From contig SFGN01000046.1 of assembly GCA_004556565.1 (NCBI GenBank), forward strand, positions 1 through 22,972: 22,972 nt of DNA, read 5' to 3'. A program made the translations under genes and the position numbers. The notes beneath the pieces were generated by a model that did not search any database, was not told the origin of the DNA, and saw only the letters and a list, made by a program, of their open reading frames with translations. Positions 15,219-22,737 of the stretch are shown here, in pieces. The stretch is from Lachnospiraceae bacterium (GTDB taxonomy: Bacteria > Bacillota_A > Clostridia > Lachnospirales > Lachnospiraceae). How positions within the stretch are numbered: the stretch's first letter is position 1; every line of letters begins with the position of its first letter.

Positions 15219-15557
15219 TCACAATTCCCGGCTGCATATCCGCCAGATATTGTCTGCTGCCTTTTGCAGTTTCTTACGGTCAAGCCTCTGGGCATGGAGC
15301 AGCTCTTCCAGGGTTTCCGCATCCTCCTTAATATCGCTCAGCACGGACCGTTGGTGTTCCCCCTGCCGCTCCAGTTCTTTTTCATGCTCCTTGTCCGCAA
15401 ATTCAAACTCTGCTTCCATCTCCCCGATATCCGCAAGGTGTTCTTCAAGATAATGCCGGACATCATCACCAGCACAATCCCCTACAATATCAAGAATGTC
15501 ACGGACGCCGAACACAGCCACATTTCTCCCGTCTTTGACTGATAATACATGAGCCAT
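15219..15557 (-). CDS. Phage hypothetical protein, coiled-coil rich
   Basis: 112 residues from the ATG at 15557, which is preceded by AGAGGTGG and lies 11 bases after the polymerase stop. The N-terminus (MAHVLSVKDGRNVAVFGVRD) is followed by Glu/Lys-rich helices likely to form a coiled coil (EMEAEFEFADKEHEKELERQ). No family recognised. The 48-base gap after it holds only a 6-bp hairpin (ACGGAA/TTCCGT) and the next ribosome site. Confidence 0.6.
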   Translation of the reverse strand: MAHVLSVKDGRNVAVFGVRDILDIVGDCAGDDVRHYLEEHLADIGEMEAEFEFADKEHEKELERQGEHQRSVLSDIKEDAETLEELLHAQRLDRKKLQKAADNIWRICSREL

Positions 15558-15568
15558 TTTTTCCACCT

Positions 15569-17554
15569 CTAATCCTTGAAATAATAAGAAGGCGCTTCGT
15601 AACCAGCGGCGTTCAAAGGGCAGTCCGGGCACCACGGAGGGTTTTCTGCCATTAGCTGGCAGACCTCGTCCACCCTGTATCTTCCAACCGGTGCCTCAAT
15701 GATCACTTCATCGTGTACATGGCCGACAATCACAAACCCAGCCTGTTCCAGCCGCCGCATGGCTTCCGCAAGGATGTCCCTCGCTGTTGCCTGTGTACAG
15801 TTTTCCACCATACGGCCTCCGTAGCTCTCCTGCCTCGCCCAGTTATTGTTTGCGCCCATCCCCTCAAAGGTCAGGCTCATCCTCCCAAACCTGTTAGGCT
15901 GGAGCCTCGGTTTCAGATAAGCCAGCTTCCGCCCGCTTGGCAGCATCATCCAGAGCGTGTTTCCATAATACTGAAATTCGACTTTTCCAACAACGTGTTC
16001 CTCATGGGTTTTAACTGTCTCTGTGGCGGCTTTCTCCACATCCCACCAAAACTGCACGATGTGCGGGGAAGCGTTTCTCCACTGTTCGATGATATCCGGA
16101 AGCTCTCCTTCTTTTAGGCCCATTTCCAGTGCGCCCATAGAAATCAACGCACCGCTGCCTCCCTGATAGCCGCACGCCAGTTCCGCAACCTTCCCTTTCT
16201 GCCTCAGTCCCCCATTGACCCCATGCTTTACTACAGGCACGCCGAACATCTGTGATGCCGATGCACAGTATATGTCCTCCCCATTACGGAAGGCCTCCAG
16301 CCGCCACTGCTCCCCGGCCAGCCATGCCAGCACCCTCGCCTCAATGGCAGAAAAGTCAGCAACGATGAATTCGTGCCCTTCCTTCGGAACCAGCATCGTC
16401 CGGATCAGCTGCGAAAGAATATCGGGTACATTCCCATAGATGGATTCCAAAAGTTCAAACTCCCCCATCTTTACAAGCTCCCTGGCTTCATCCAGTGTGC
16501 TGATCTCATTTCTCACAAGATTCTGCAGCTGGATCAGACGGCCGGCCCACCGGTTTGTCTTTGCTGCCCCATTGAACTGGAACAGCCCCCTTGCCCTTCC
16601 GTCCTCACAGACGCACCGCTGTGCAGCCTGGTATTTTTTCACACTGGATTTTGCCATCTGAAGCCGGAGTTTCAGCATATCCAGCGCCTCCTGGTCGCAG
16701 CCATTCTTATCAAGGTCTGTGATCATTGCCGCCACATCCTTTTTCCCAAGGCTCTCCACCGGAATCCCCCGTTCCTCAAGCCAGTTCTTCAGCTGTGAGA
16801 CGCTGTTCGGGTTCTCAAGGCCGGTCAGCTCATATGCCCTTTTGCCCATCTCATCCGACAGCATCAGGTCACAGGCAATTGCCATCTCCACCAGTTCCGT
16901 ATCGATCTGCACTCCCCTGTCATTAATCCTCTGGTCCATATGGTAATAGTCCCACTCCCGATCCGGCATCGGGAATGCCTCCAGCCGTTTTCGAATGTCA
17001 CGCTCCGTCCTTACATCCTGCAGGCAGTATTCCTTAAACTTCTGCCATCCTGCCGGATCATGCTCCGGCAGGTTCCTTGTCCTGCCGCCGTTGGCCTTAG
17101 TCGGCTTACATGGGACGGAAAAATATTTGATCAGGTTCTCTCCTGCTCTGTCCTTCTGCTGCCCTGTCTTTAGCACCTTTGCCGCATTCTTCAGCGCCAG
17201 CGGCAAAGAAAGAGAGGCGGCGTGTACCATGGAACACCTCCAGGAATCCGGGTTCAGTACCCGCCCAAGGTAATGCCCGATACAGGTCCGTTCAAACTGT
17301 GCGTTCCATGCCGCTTTGATGATATCCGGATCATCAACGGCATCCAGGACTTCCTGCGGGATGCTTTCCCCACAGGCCATATCCACAATCCGCACCTCAT
17401 CATCATCAAAAGCGTAAGCAAGCAGAAGGATATGGAAATCGCCCTCCACATATTTGTAGACGCCGCATTTGGCCAGGTCTACGTCACTGTAGCTTTCCAA
17501 ATCGATACTAAGCACACATGGTTTTTCCCTGCTCTTTTCTTTTATCTGATTCAT
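15569..17554 (-). CDS. Phage family A DNA polymerase (PolA-like with 3'-5' exonuclease)
   Basis: 661 residues. The 3'-5' exonuclease domain has SIDLESYS (Asp18/Glu20), WNAQFE (about 83-88) and YCLQDVRTE (about 176-184). The polymerase domain has motif A VADFSAIEAR (about 398-407), motif B RQKGKVAELACGYQ (about 451-464) and motif C HVHDEV (about 612-617). It should replicate the phage genome together with the P4-type primase-helicase. The ATG at 17554 is preferred over one six codons earlier, because GGAGGT lies between the two at the correct spacing. A weak terminator-like hairpin lies 20 bases upstream. Confidence 0.95.
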   Translation of the reverse strand: MNQIKEKSREKPCVLSIDLESYSDVDLAKCGVYKYVEGDFHILLLAYAFDDDEVRIVDMACGESIPQEVLDAVDDPDIIKAAWNAQFERTCIGHYLGRVLNPDSWRCSMVHAASLSLPLALKNAAKVLKTGQQKDRAGENLIKYFSVPCKPTKANGGRTRNLPEHDPAGWQKFKEYCLQDVRTERDIRKRLEAFPMPDREWDYYHMDQRINDRGVQIDTELVEMAIACDLMLSDEMGKRAYELTGLENPNSVSQLKNWLEERGIPVESLGKKDVAAMITDLDKNGCDQEALDMLKLRLQMAKSSVKKYQAAQRCVCEDGRARGLFQFNGAAKTNRWAGRLIQLQNLVRNEISTLDEARELVKMGEFELLESIYGNVPDILSQLIRTMLVPKEGHEFIVADFSAIEARVLAWLAGEQWRLEAFRNGEDIYCASASQMFGVPVVKHGVNGGLRQKGKVAELACGYQGGSGALISMGALEMGLKEGELPDIIEQWRNASPHIVQFWWDVEKAATETVKTHEEHVVGKVEFQYYGNTLWMMLPSGRKLAYLKPRLQPNRFGRMSLTFEGMGANNNWARQESYGGRMVENCTQATARDILAEAMRRLEQAGFVIVGHVHDEVIIEAPVGRYRVDEVCQLMAENPPWCPDCPLNAAGYEAPSYYFKD

Positions 17555-17574
17555 TATCCACCTCCGCCGCATGT

Positions 17575-17599
17575 AAAAAGGGAGAGAAGGATTCCTCCC
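17575..17599 (-). terminator. Weak terminator-like hairpin ahead of the polymerase gene
   Basis: GGGAGG pairs with TCTCCC (6 bp, one wobble) and is followed by TTTTT on the minus strand. The short stem makes partial read-through likely, so it may only reduce polymerase transcription relative to the upstream DUF2815 gene. Confidence 0.4.
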
Positions 17600-17634
17600 G
17601 CCCTCCCATGTGTCCCATCTGTCTCATCAAAGGA

Positions 17635-18216
17635 TCAGCTCAGGTAATCCGGCGTGTCATCCCCAAGGACATCCCCGCCGTCATCCTCCAAAGCATCAAA
17701 GTCCGCATCCGCCGAAGCCTTCCCTGACAGGCGTTCCCCATCTTTCACAAACTGGATATTCCCAAGACCCGCCGCAACGCCGCGGTTTCCGTTCGCATTG
17801 AATGCGTAGAAATTTACGGATACGTTGCAGTAACAGCCGGAATACACCATCATCGGGTCTGTGACCGGCTGCACCCTGCGGTCAACCACCTGCGGGGCAT
17901 CCTTGCTGGTGGCATTGAGGAAATAGCAGTCCTGATAATTCTCATCATCCGGGCGGTCAATATCACCGTCACGGAGCGGAAGTTTCAGGTTCGGCGGGAT
18001 CTTACCGCTCCATTTGCGGGTCTTCCCGTCCTCCTTCGCCGCCTCCACCGCTTTCTGGATCTTAGCAATGGTCTTCTTATCCGACTTTGGAATCACGCAG
18101 GATACGGAATACTTTTCTTCCCCTCCATTAATTGATTTCGCTTCCCAGATGTTCGCAAAGGAAATGCGGCACGGGATGATCACTTTTGTTGCGCTGAAAT
18201 TCTTCTGGTTTGCCAT
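17635..18216 (-). CDS. DUF2815 protein, probable single-stranded DNA-binding protein
   Basis: 193 residues starting MANQKNFSATKVIIPCRISF, with a beta-rich core (KYSVSCVIPKSD, YSGCYCNVSVNFYAFN) and an acidic C-terminal tail (DADFDALEDDGGDVL). This is the DUF2815 family of Firmicutes phages, found next to DUF2800 and a PolA-type polymerase exactly as here. The acidic tail and context suggest ssDNA binding; the family's activity is inferred rather than proven. GGAGGG lies upstream of the ATG. A terminator hairpin (18251-18298) lies in its leader, so its expression may be set separately from DUF2800. Confidence 0.88.
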   Translation of the reverse strand: MANQKNFSATKVIIPCRISFANIWEAKSINGGEEKYSVSCVIPKSDKKTIAKIQKAVEAAKEDGKTRKWSGKIPPNLKLPLRDGDIDRPDDENYQDCYFLNATSKDAPQVVDRRVQPVTDPMMVYSGCYCNVSVNFYAFNANGNRGVAAGLGNIQFVKDGERLSGKASADADFDALEDDGGDVLGDDTPDYLS

Positions 18217-18250
18217 AAATGTTTCCCTCCATAATCATTTTTTCTGTTAT

Positions 18251-18298
18251 AAAAGGACGCACAGGACCGGCGAATAAATATACGCCGTCTATGCGCCC
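18251..18298 (-). terminator. Terminator/attenuator hairpin between DUF2800 and DUF2815 genes
   Basis: On the minus strand the outer stem GGGCGCATA/TGTGCGTCC is followed inward by GAC/GTC and GGCG/CGCC, about 16 bp with two single-base bulges. The loop is AT-rich and the stem is followed by TTTTAT. It ends 35 bases before the DUF2815 ATG. Confidence 0.7.
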
Positions 18299-18338
18299 TG
18301 GATTATTTGTGTGTCTTTGGTGTACGGACTGGAACCCG

Positions 18339-19634
18339 CTATTCCAGTTCCTCAAATTCATCCCCGGCACTGCTTACGTCCACTGCCGGCCTTGGATCGC
18401 TTTCCGGGACAAGTGCCAGCTTTCCGGGAGGCTTGGCCACATACTTTCCAAGGATCTGTGCAAACTTCTTCCTGCCCATCATCTTCTCAAACTCCGTAAG
18501 TGTCAGAAGCTCCTGCTTATAGATATCCGTATAACCCTGTTCCTCCGCGGCTTTTATGACTGCTTTTGTGTCAGTAAATACCCGCTTGCTCCTGCCCTCC
18601 ACCACTTTATAACCGTCCACCGCCACACCATGGTTGATTGCCTCCCCGGATATAAAAGCAAAAACAGACTCTATCCAGGACGAGATACGGTTCAGGGTTG
18701 GCAGGACCGCTACCAGTTCCGGGAAACTCACCAGCCCCGGCGCTTTAAATACGGGTGTGGATTCATCCGGATTATAAGGCGCTGTGACATCTGTTTCTTC
18801 TGCTGTATCAGCCAGGATGCCGTCATCCAGATCGAGAAATTCTTCCCTGGCAAGCGATAACGCCGCGTCCATACAAGCCCTGCAGACATGTTTTGCCCTG
18901 CAGTAATGGCACCATTCCCCCGGATTCTGTTCTCCTTTTCCCTCAAAAGCCATTTTCGCAATGGGCTTCAGCTCTTCGCCCCATGCCAGCAGTTCTTCTT
19001 TGCTGCAAGTGAATGTGGAGATATTTTCTATCCTCGGCTGCACAATCGTCATGGAAACTTCCTCTACATCAAAGACATAGTCATAAGCATTTAATGCCCC
19101 GCAGCCATATAGCATCAGCTGGCTGTTTCTTTCCGCATCCACATGATGATAGCCGTTCTTGTAATCAATAACGTGCAGTTTACCTTCCGCAGCAATCAGG
19201 CAGTCCCCTGTACCGAATCCTTCCGGCACGATATTAGAGAAGTCAAGCCGCTCCTCCACCAGGACCATAGGGTTCAGGCCCTCCCGTTTCAGTTTTTCAA
19301 CCTGCTCCATGACAAACTGCCTGTAAATTTCCGCATATCCCAGAACTTCTTCCGTATAGAAATCTGACTGCGGCATCTGGACCCGCTCGTGGAGCTCCTT
19401 TCTGACAAGGTACTCACAATACTCGTGTACCGCTGTCCCTTCCTCAGCATAGACGGATGATTCATTTGGAAACTGGTCTTCCAGCCGGGCGGATGGTGTG
19501 CAGTGCCTCCACCTCTCTGAGCCGGATGCTGTGAGCAGGGCATGTTTCCGCGATGCATGGTCCAGCACGGGGCCGTCCCGCCTGTGTCCTGCAAAGTCCT
19601 GTGTCCTGACTGGTTTTACTTCTTTCTTACTCAT
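18339..19634 (-). CDS. DUF2800 PD-(D/E)xK nuclease with Cas4/AddB-like Cys cluster
   Basis: 431 residues. The nuclease core is AEEGTAVHEYCE (about 63-74), GTGDCLI (Asp144), VIDYKNG (Asp157, Lys159) and the following RNSQLMLYG Gln motif. Cys45 plus the group WCHYCRAKHVCRAC (Cys242, 245, 251, 254) resemble the iron-sulfur arrangement of Cas4 and AddB nucleases. DUF2800 proteins are phage recombination or end-processing nucleases, usually next to DUF2815, as here. The start overlaps the HNH gene stop (ATGA), and the ribosome site GGGAGGGG lies inside the HNH coding end. Confidence 0.9.
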   Translation of the reverse strand: MSKKEVKPVRTQDFAGHRRDGPVLDHASRKHALLTASGSERWRHCTPSARLEDQFPNESSVYAEEGTAVHEYCEYLVRKELHERVQMPQSDFYTEEVLGYAEIYRQFVMEQVEKLKREGLNPMVLVEERLDFSNIVPEGFGTGDCLIAAEGKLHVIDYKNGYHHVDAERNSQLMLYGCGALNAYDYVFDVEEVSMTIVQPRIENISTFTCSKEELLAWGEELKPIAKMAFEGKGEQNPGEWCHYCRAKHVCRACMDAALSLAREEFLDLDDGILADTAEETDVTAPYNPDESTPVFKAPGLVSFPELVAVLPTLNRISSWIESVFAFISGEAINHGVAVDGYKVVEGRSKRVFTDTKAVIKAAEEQGYTDIYKQELLTLTEFEKMMGRKKFAQILGKYVAKPPGKLALVPESDPRPAVDVSSAGDEFEELE

Positions 19635-20353
19635 ATTACATTTGGCCCCTCCCTGCCTGTGTATTCCTCATAAGCCCTGTTATATGCTCTTGCCGCATCC
19701 TCTTCCGTGGTGAAATATCCGAGCGTTTTCCTCTTTCCGTTTATGGTCAGTCTCGCTGTCCACTTTCCACATCTGTGCATAGTTACTCCACGGAATCTGG
19801 ATCTTGAATTTTCAGGCTTTAAATGGCGCATTCTCTTATAATCCACCTCCTCTATATCATTAAGGACTGCATATTCTCCCCACATCCTTCTGGCATAATC
19901 GTTATATGCGCTTGCAGCGGCAACCTCGTCGTTAAACGCACCGATTGCTATCTGGATACCATCCTTCCTTATCGCCGCTTCCCACAGTTCCATCTTTTTA
20001 TTCCAATGGACCCCTTTATACTGCGAGGCTGAGTTTTTGAAAGAACCTCTGTTGGCACAATTCTGTGAACGTGTTACCACTCTGAGATTACATTTACGGT
20101 TATCCAGCCTATCCCTATTGATATGGTCTATCTCCATTCCTGGCGGGCACGGCATGATCATATGGCTCATGTGTATGGCATCGTTCTTTTGAGTGGATGG
20201 ATTATATTTAAAAGCCCGCGCATATCCGCTATGAAAGCGCCATTTATATCCACAGATTATGGGGTAATCCACTGCGTCTATTAAAGCTGCCTTCCCGCAT
20301 GTCAGCGGAATTTGCATAGCAGCATCATTGCCATCCGCTCCGGTCTCCCCCAT
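19631..20353 (-). CDS. HNH homing endonuclease with two AP2 DNA-binding domains
   Basis: 240 residues. The HNH domain is at about 60-100: HMSHMIMPCPPGMEIDHINR, then DNRKCNLRVVT. Two AP2/ERF-type DNA-binding domains follow: YKGVHWNKKMELWEAAI (about 112-165) and FRGVTMHRCGKWTARLTING (about 187-239). This is the layout of free-standing homing endonucleases. It sits tightly between two phage genes: its ATG directly follows the upstream TAA and its stop overlaps the DUF2800 start by four bases, so it is translated as part of the operon. It is probably a selfish intruder that spreads by cutting a site in related phages lacking it. The cut site is unknown. Confidence 0.93.
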   Translation of the reverse strand: MGETGADGNDAAMQIPLTCGKAALIDAVDYPIICGYKWRFHSGYARAFKYNPSTQKNDAIHMSHMIMPCPPGMEIDHINRDRLDNRKCNLRVVTRSQNCANRGSFKNSASQYKGVHWNKKMELWEAAIRKDGIQIAIGAFNDEVAAASAYNDYARRMWGEYAVLNDIEEVDYKRMRHLKPENSRSRFRGVTMHRCGKWTARLTINGKRKTLGYFTTEEDAARAYNRAYEEYTGREGPNVI

Positions 20354-20836
20354 TTAAAGCCGGGAGATATCCGTCAGGAATGCCTCATACTTTTCAGCAG
20401 GAAGGCTGCTGACCCTGTCCACGCCGTAGGTCTTTAAAAGCTGCCCGATCTTTTCGTTGTTGCTGCGTTTCTGCTTGATCTTCGCTACGATGACCCTTGT
20501 GATGTCATCCACCGTAACGGCGGATACGTTTTCCTGTTTGTCCTTAGAAGCATCTTCTGTGCCATACTCCTGTTTATTTCCCAGACCAGTGTCAGCACTC
20601 CCTGTGCTTTCTACAATATCCGCTCCGCCAGTATCCCCCTGTCTGGTTTCTGCTTCATCTGTGGAACAGGAAACCTCTTCTGCCGCAGCTTTCAATTCCG
20701 GGGCAGCTTCTCCGGCCCCGATGCTGTCAAAGACCATTGCAATGCCCATGAAAGCGGCCTTCAGTCCCTGGCTGAGTTTTGACGCATCTACCGGAACCAG
20801 AATAGTTTTCAGTTTGTCATCTGTCTTCTTCGCCAT
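20354..20836 (-). CDS. Phage hypothetical protein with conserved C-terminal helical domain
   Basis: 160 residues from the ATG at 20836 (GGAGG six bases upstream). It has a short N-terminal region (KLKTILVPVDASKLSQGLKA), a low-complexity acidic linker (about 45-105) and a C-terminal domain (VTVDDITRVIVAKIKQKRSN, then KIGQLLKTYGVDRVSSLP). Similar C-terminal domains occur in many Firmicutes phage proteins of unknown role, sometimes annotated loosely as rRNA biogenesis Rrp5-like. It may bind nucleic acid or bridge partners. It is the gene just upstream of the homing endonuclease. Confidence 0.75.
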   Translation of the reverse strand: MAKKTDDKLKTILVPVDASKLSQGLKAAFMGIAMVFDSIGAGEAAPELKAAAEEVSCSTDEAETRQGDTGGADIVESTGSADTGLGNKQEYGTEDASKDKQENVSAVTVDDITRVIVAKIKQKRSNNEKIGQLLKTYGVDRVSSLPAEKYEAFLTDISRL

Positions 20837-21008
20837 ACGCTTCCTCCTCTTCATCCGCAATGGATACCTCACAATCCCCATTAAAATTCACGGTATCCAT
20901 ACGCTCGTCCATGTGGATATGCAGCTCATGGATTTTCACCCTGATTTCCGGGATAATAACCGGCACAAAATCCTTCTTGCCACCTTCCTTTTTCTTTTCA
21001 TCCTTCAT
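20817..21008 (-). CDS. Small acidic-tailed phage protein
   Basis: 63 residues from an ATG at 21008 that has AGGAGG eight bases upstream. The frame is also open to an ATG at 21140 (107 residues), whose first bases overlap the stop of the tiny gene before it. The added sequence is basic and His-rich and may be a real extension. The body is MKDEKKKEGGKKDFVPVIIP, then a beta-like RVKIHELHIHMDER and an acidic end. The 3' end overlaps the next gene by 20 bases. Function unknown. Confidence 0.55.
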   Translation of the reverse strand: MKDEKKKEGGKKDFVPVIIPEIRVKIHELHIHMDERMDTVNFNGDCEVSIADEEEEAYGEEDR

Positions 21009-21132
21009 CCTGCTTTCCTCCTGGATATTATTTTTTATAATTTCCTGCCCCCTGCATTTGCCGGGATAGCGTGTCTGCACATTCCGGTCACCATGACGGC
21101 GGTGTGGTCCGCTGTGCTGTGCCCTGCATTTC

Positions 21133-21219
21133 TTACTCATTGCCTTTTTCCCCCTTCTTATCTGTTCCGGCCATTCCATCACCAAAAATGATTTCCAGCA
21201 GTTTCTTAACCGCCTCCAT
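21133..21219 (-). CDS. Very small protein (28 residues)
   Basis: MEAVKKLLEIIFGDGMAGTD plus a Lys/Glu tail. It starts inside the 3' end of the DUF4406-like gene and ends in an overlap with a downstream ATG (AATGAGTAA). The ribosome site is weak (AGGA). Tight overlaps on both sides favour real translation, but so short a frame could be chance. Confidence 0.35.
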   Translation of the reverse strand: MEAVKKLLEIIFGDGMAGTDKKGEKGNE

Positions 21220-21715
21220 TGCATCCTGAACACCGCAAAGGGGGAATCCCGATCTCAATATCCTCATCCTCTGTGCCTTCTGCCCCGCACGGTTCCTGCC
21301 GATCACAGCATTTTTTGCCGGATGCCTTCCCCAGCAGCCCTGCCGATTCCCCAATGGTTCTCACCGGGATTCCCAGCTTCGATGCAAGCGCGATTTCTTC
21401 CATCATCCCTTCGGAGATATATTCAGAAAAGCACCACAGTTCATCCGCATCCTTCAGCAGTTCCAGGCCGATGCGCCTTCCGATCTTCCTCTCATCAGCA
21501 ACCGCATCATCCAGAAACTGTGTGCAGAAAAGATGGCTGCAGAGCGGAACGGCTCCGAGCTTCGCCACCAGCCTGCAGGCTGCCTTTGCCCTTTCAAGGT
21601 TGTCCTTCAGCTCTATTTCTGCCCTCTCTGGTTCCTGTGCTTTTGGCCGCAGCGGGGAACAGATATAGATACGCTCCTTACGTTCTTTGCACGCCTCGCA
21701 TTTATTTTTGTTCAT
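21206..21715 (-). CDS. DUF4406-like (nucleoside deoxyribosyltransferase-fold) protein
   Basis: 169 residues. YICSPLRP near the N-terminus, PLCSHLFCTQFLDDAV, DADELWCFSEYISEGMMEEI and the IALASKLGIPV end match the DUF4406/nucleoside 2-deoxyribosyltransferase-like fold common in phage operons. The substrate is unknown; nucleotide or base metabolism is the usual guess. A Cys pair near each terminus (CEACKE, CSGC) may bind metal. AAGGAGG lies five bases before the ATG. A stable hairpin (21735-21765) precedes it in the leader. Confidence 0.8.
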   Translation of the reverse strand: MNKNKCEACKERKERIYICSPLRPKAQEPERAEIELKDNLERAKAACRLVAKLGAVPLCSHLFCTQFLDDAVADERKIGRRIGLELLKDADELWCFSEYISEGMMEEIALASKLGIPVRTIGESAGLLGKASGKKCCDRQEPCGAEGTEDEDIEIGIPPLRCSGCNGGG

Positions 21716-21734
21716 ATTGGCCTCCTTCTCATGG

Positions 21735-21765
21735 CTGCCGCCTTCCCGAAACAGGAAAGCGGCAG
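21735..21765 (-). promoter_or_regulatory. Stable hairpin in the leader of the DUF4406-like gene
   Basis: On the minus strand CTGCCGC pairs with GCGGCAG and the stem extends inward to about 12 bp (one wobble), with a short loop. No U-run follows, so it is not a standard terminator. It ends 19 bases before the ATG and could stabilise or process the message. Confidence 0.5.
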
Positions 21766-21798
21766 ATTTGTTGTATTATGGATTTACAGTGCCAATGC

Positions 21799-21813
21799 TT
21801 AAATTACCTTCAT
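21799..21813 (-). CDS. Four-codon mini-ORF (MKVI) with strong ribosome site
   Basis: ATG AAG GTA ATT TAA, with a near-perfect AGGAGG eight bases upstream. It lies in the ~210-base gap between the sigma factor and the DUF4406-like gene. It is either a leader peptide or the scar of a deleted gene. A CCTCC about 15 bases before the AGGAGG can pair with it. The rest of the gap shows only a 19-codon frame (21888 downward) without a ribosome site. Confidence 0.25.
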   Translation of the reverse strand: MKVI

Positions 21814-21924
21814 GGGCTTATCCTCCTCTCACAGATTTTTGGGAGGTTTCCCTGTGTGCCTGTGGGCTTCTTGAAAAGTTCCTCTCATAAATAGTCGCGG
21901 GAGAAGTACAAAATTAAGTAGGTT

Positions 21925-22620
21925 TCAAAATTTCTTCAGAAAATTTTTACTCAGCCTGTCCTCTGCCCCTAATAATCGGTAAGTAACCGCCGCACGGCTT
22001 ACGCCAAGCCGCTCCGCAATCTCATATTTTTCAAACCCATAAACATGGTAAAGAATAAATACCTCCCTCTGTTTATCCGTCAGTCTTCCAAGCTGCTCTT
22101 TCATAGTTTCTCTGCAAACACACGCTTCCTCCGGGCTTTCATAATAATCTCCGGAAGTCCAACTCTGCCCTCTCTTCTCCTCCGTTTCATCTTCATCCCA
22201 CAAGTCCTTTTTTGCCCCTTTGCGGTCAAACTGGCGGTTCATGCTGTTTTTCTCCACCTGATGCCCTCCTCTGACCATCACTGCCATGAACCACGGCTGC
22301 GCCCCAAAGAAAGACTCATCCAGAGTATCCGTATCAGCCATGTACTCCTTTTCCCTGTCGCCAAGCTGTACAAAGCGGTAAGTAAAAGAGCTGCAGTCTG
22401 CCAGCCAGAGAACCGCAGTTCCAGTACCGTTGGCATAGACCGCATAACCATTTCTGTATACCTTGCAGTCTCCATTCTCCGTCTCCGCAATTGGCGCTCC
22501 CGCGTTTTCACGCAGGTTCTTAGCAGTTGGTGTCTTTTGCGCTTTCTCAGCCTGTCCAATCATCTCCAGCAGCTTATTTAATGTGGTTTCCTCAGTTACG
22601 ATAATTCTTTCATCCTTCAT
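21925..22620 (-). CDS. Sigma-70-family factor/phage early regulator
   Basis: 231 residues. The C-terminal sigma region 4 (about 170-231) is LGRLTDKQREVFILYHVYGF followed by KYEIAERLGVSRAAVTYRLL, a clear helix-turn-helix. A middle block (VYRNGYAVYANGTGTAVLWL, then FTYRFVQLGDREKE and NSMNRQFDRKG) occurs in a group of Clostridia mobile-element sigma-like proteins. No region 2 is visible, so it may not be a full sigma factor. The ATG at 22620 is preceded by AAAGGA; a longer start at 22713 lies inside the leader terminator. It is the first gene of the visible operon and probably controls it. Confidence 0.85.
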   Translation of the reverse strand: MKDERIIVTEETTLNKLLEMIGQAEKAQKTPTAKNLRENAGAPIAETENGDCKVYRNGYAVYANGTGTAVLWLADCSSFTYRFVQLGDREKEYMADTDTLDESFFGAQPWFMAVMVRGGHQVEKNSMNRQFDRKGAKKDLWDEDETEEKRGQSWTSGDYYESPEEACVCRETMKEQLGRLTDKQREVFILYHVYGFEKYEIAERLGVSRAAVTYRLLGAEDRLSKNFLKKF

Positions 22621-22698
22621 GGTCTTGTCCTTTCCGCCTGGAATGCGGTCTGGGCAAAGGCGCTCATAAAGATCTATAGCGGCAGAAGTTCCATAACG

Positions 22699-22737
22699 AA
22701 AAAAAAACGCCATGTCACTCTTTCGGAGTACACAGCG
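22699..22737 (-). terminator. Strong intrinsic terminator in the leader of the sigma-like gene
   Basis: On the minus strand CGCTGTGTACTC (22737-22726) pairs with GAGTgACATGGCG (bulged G), with loop CGAAA, and is followed by nine T. It lies about 80 bases before the sigma-like ATG. Transcripts must pass it to reach the operon, which suggests attenuation or antitermination control unless a promoter lies in the short interval after it. Confidence 0.85.
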
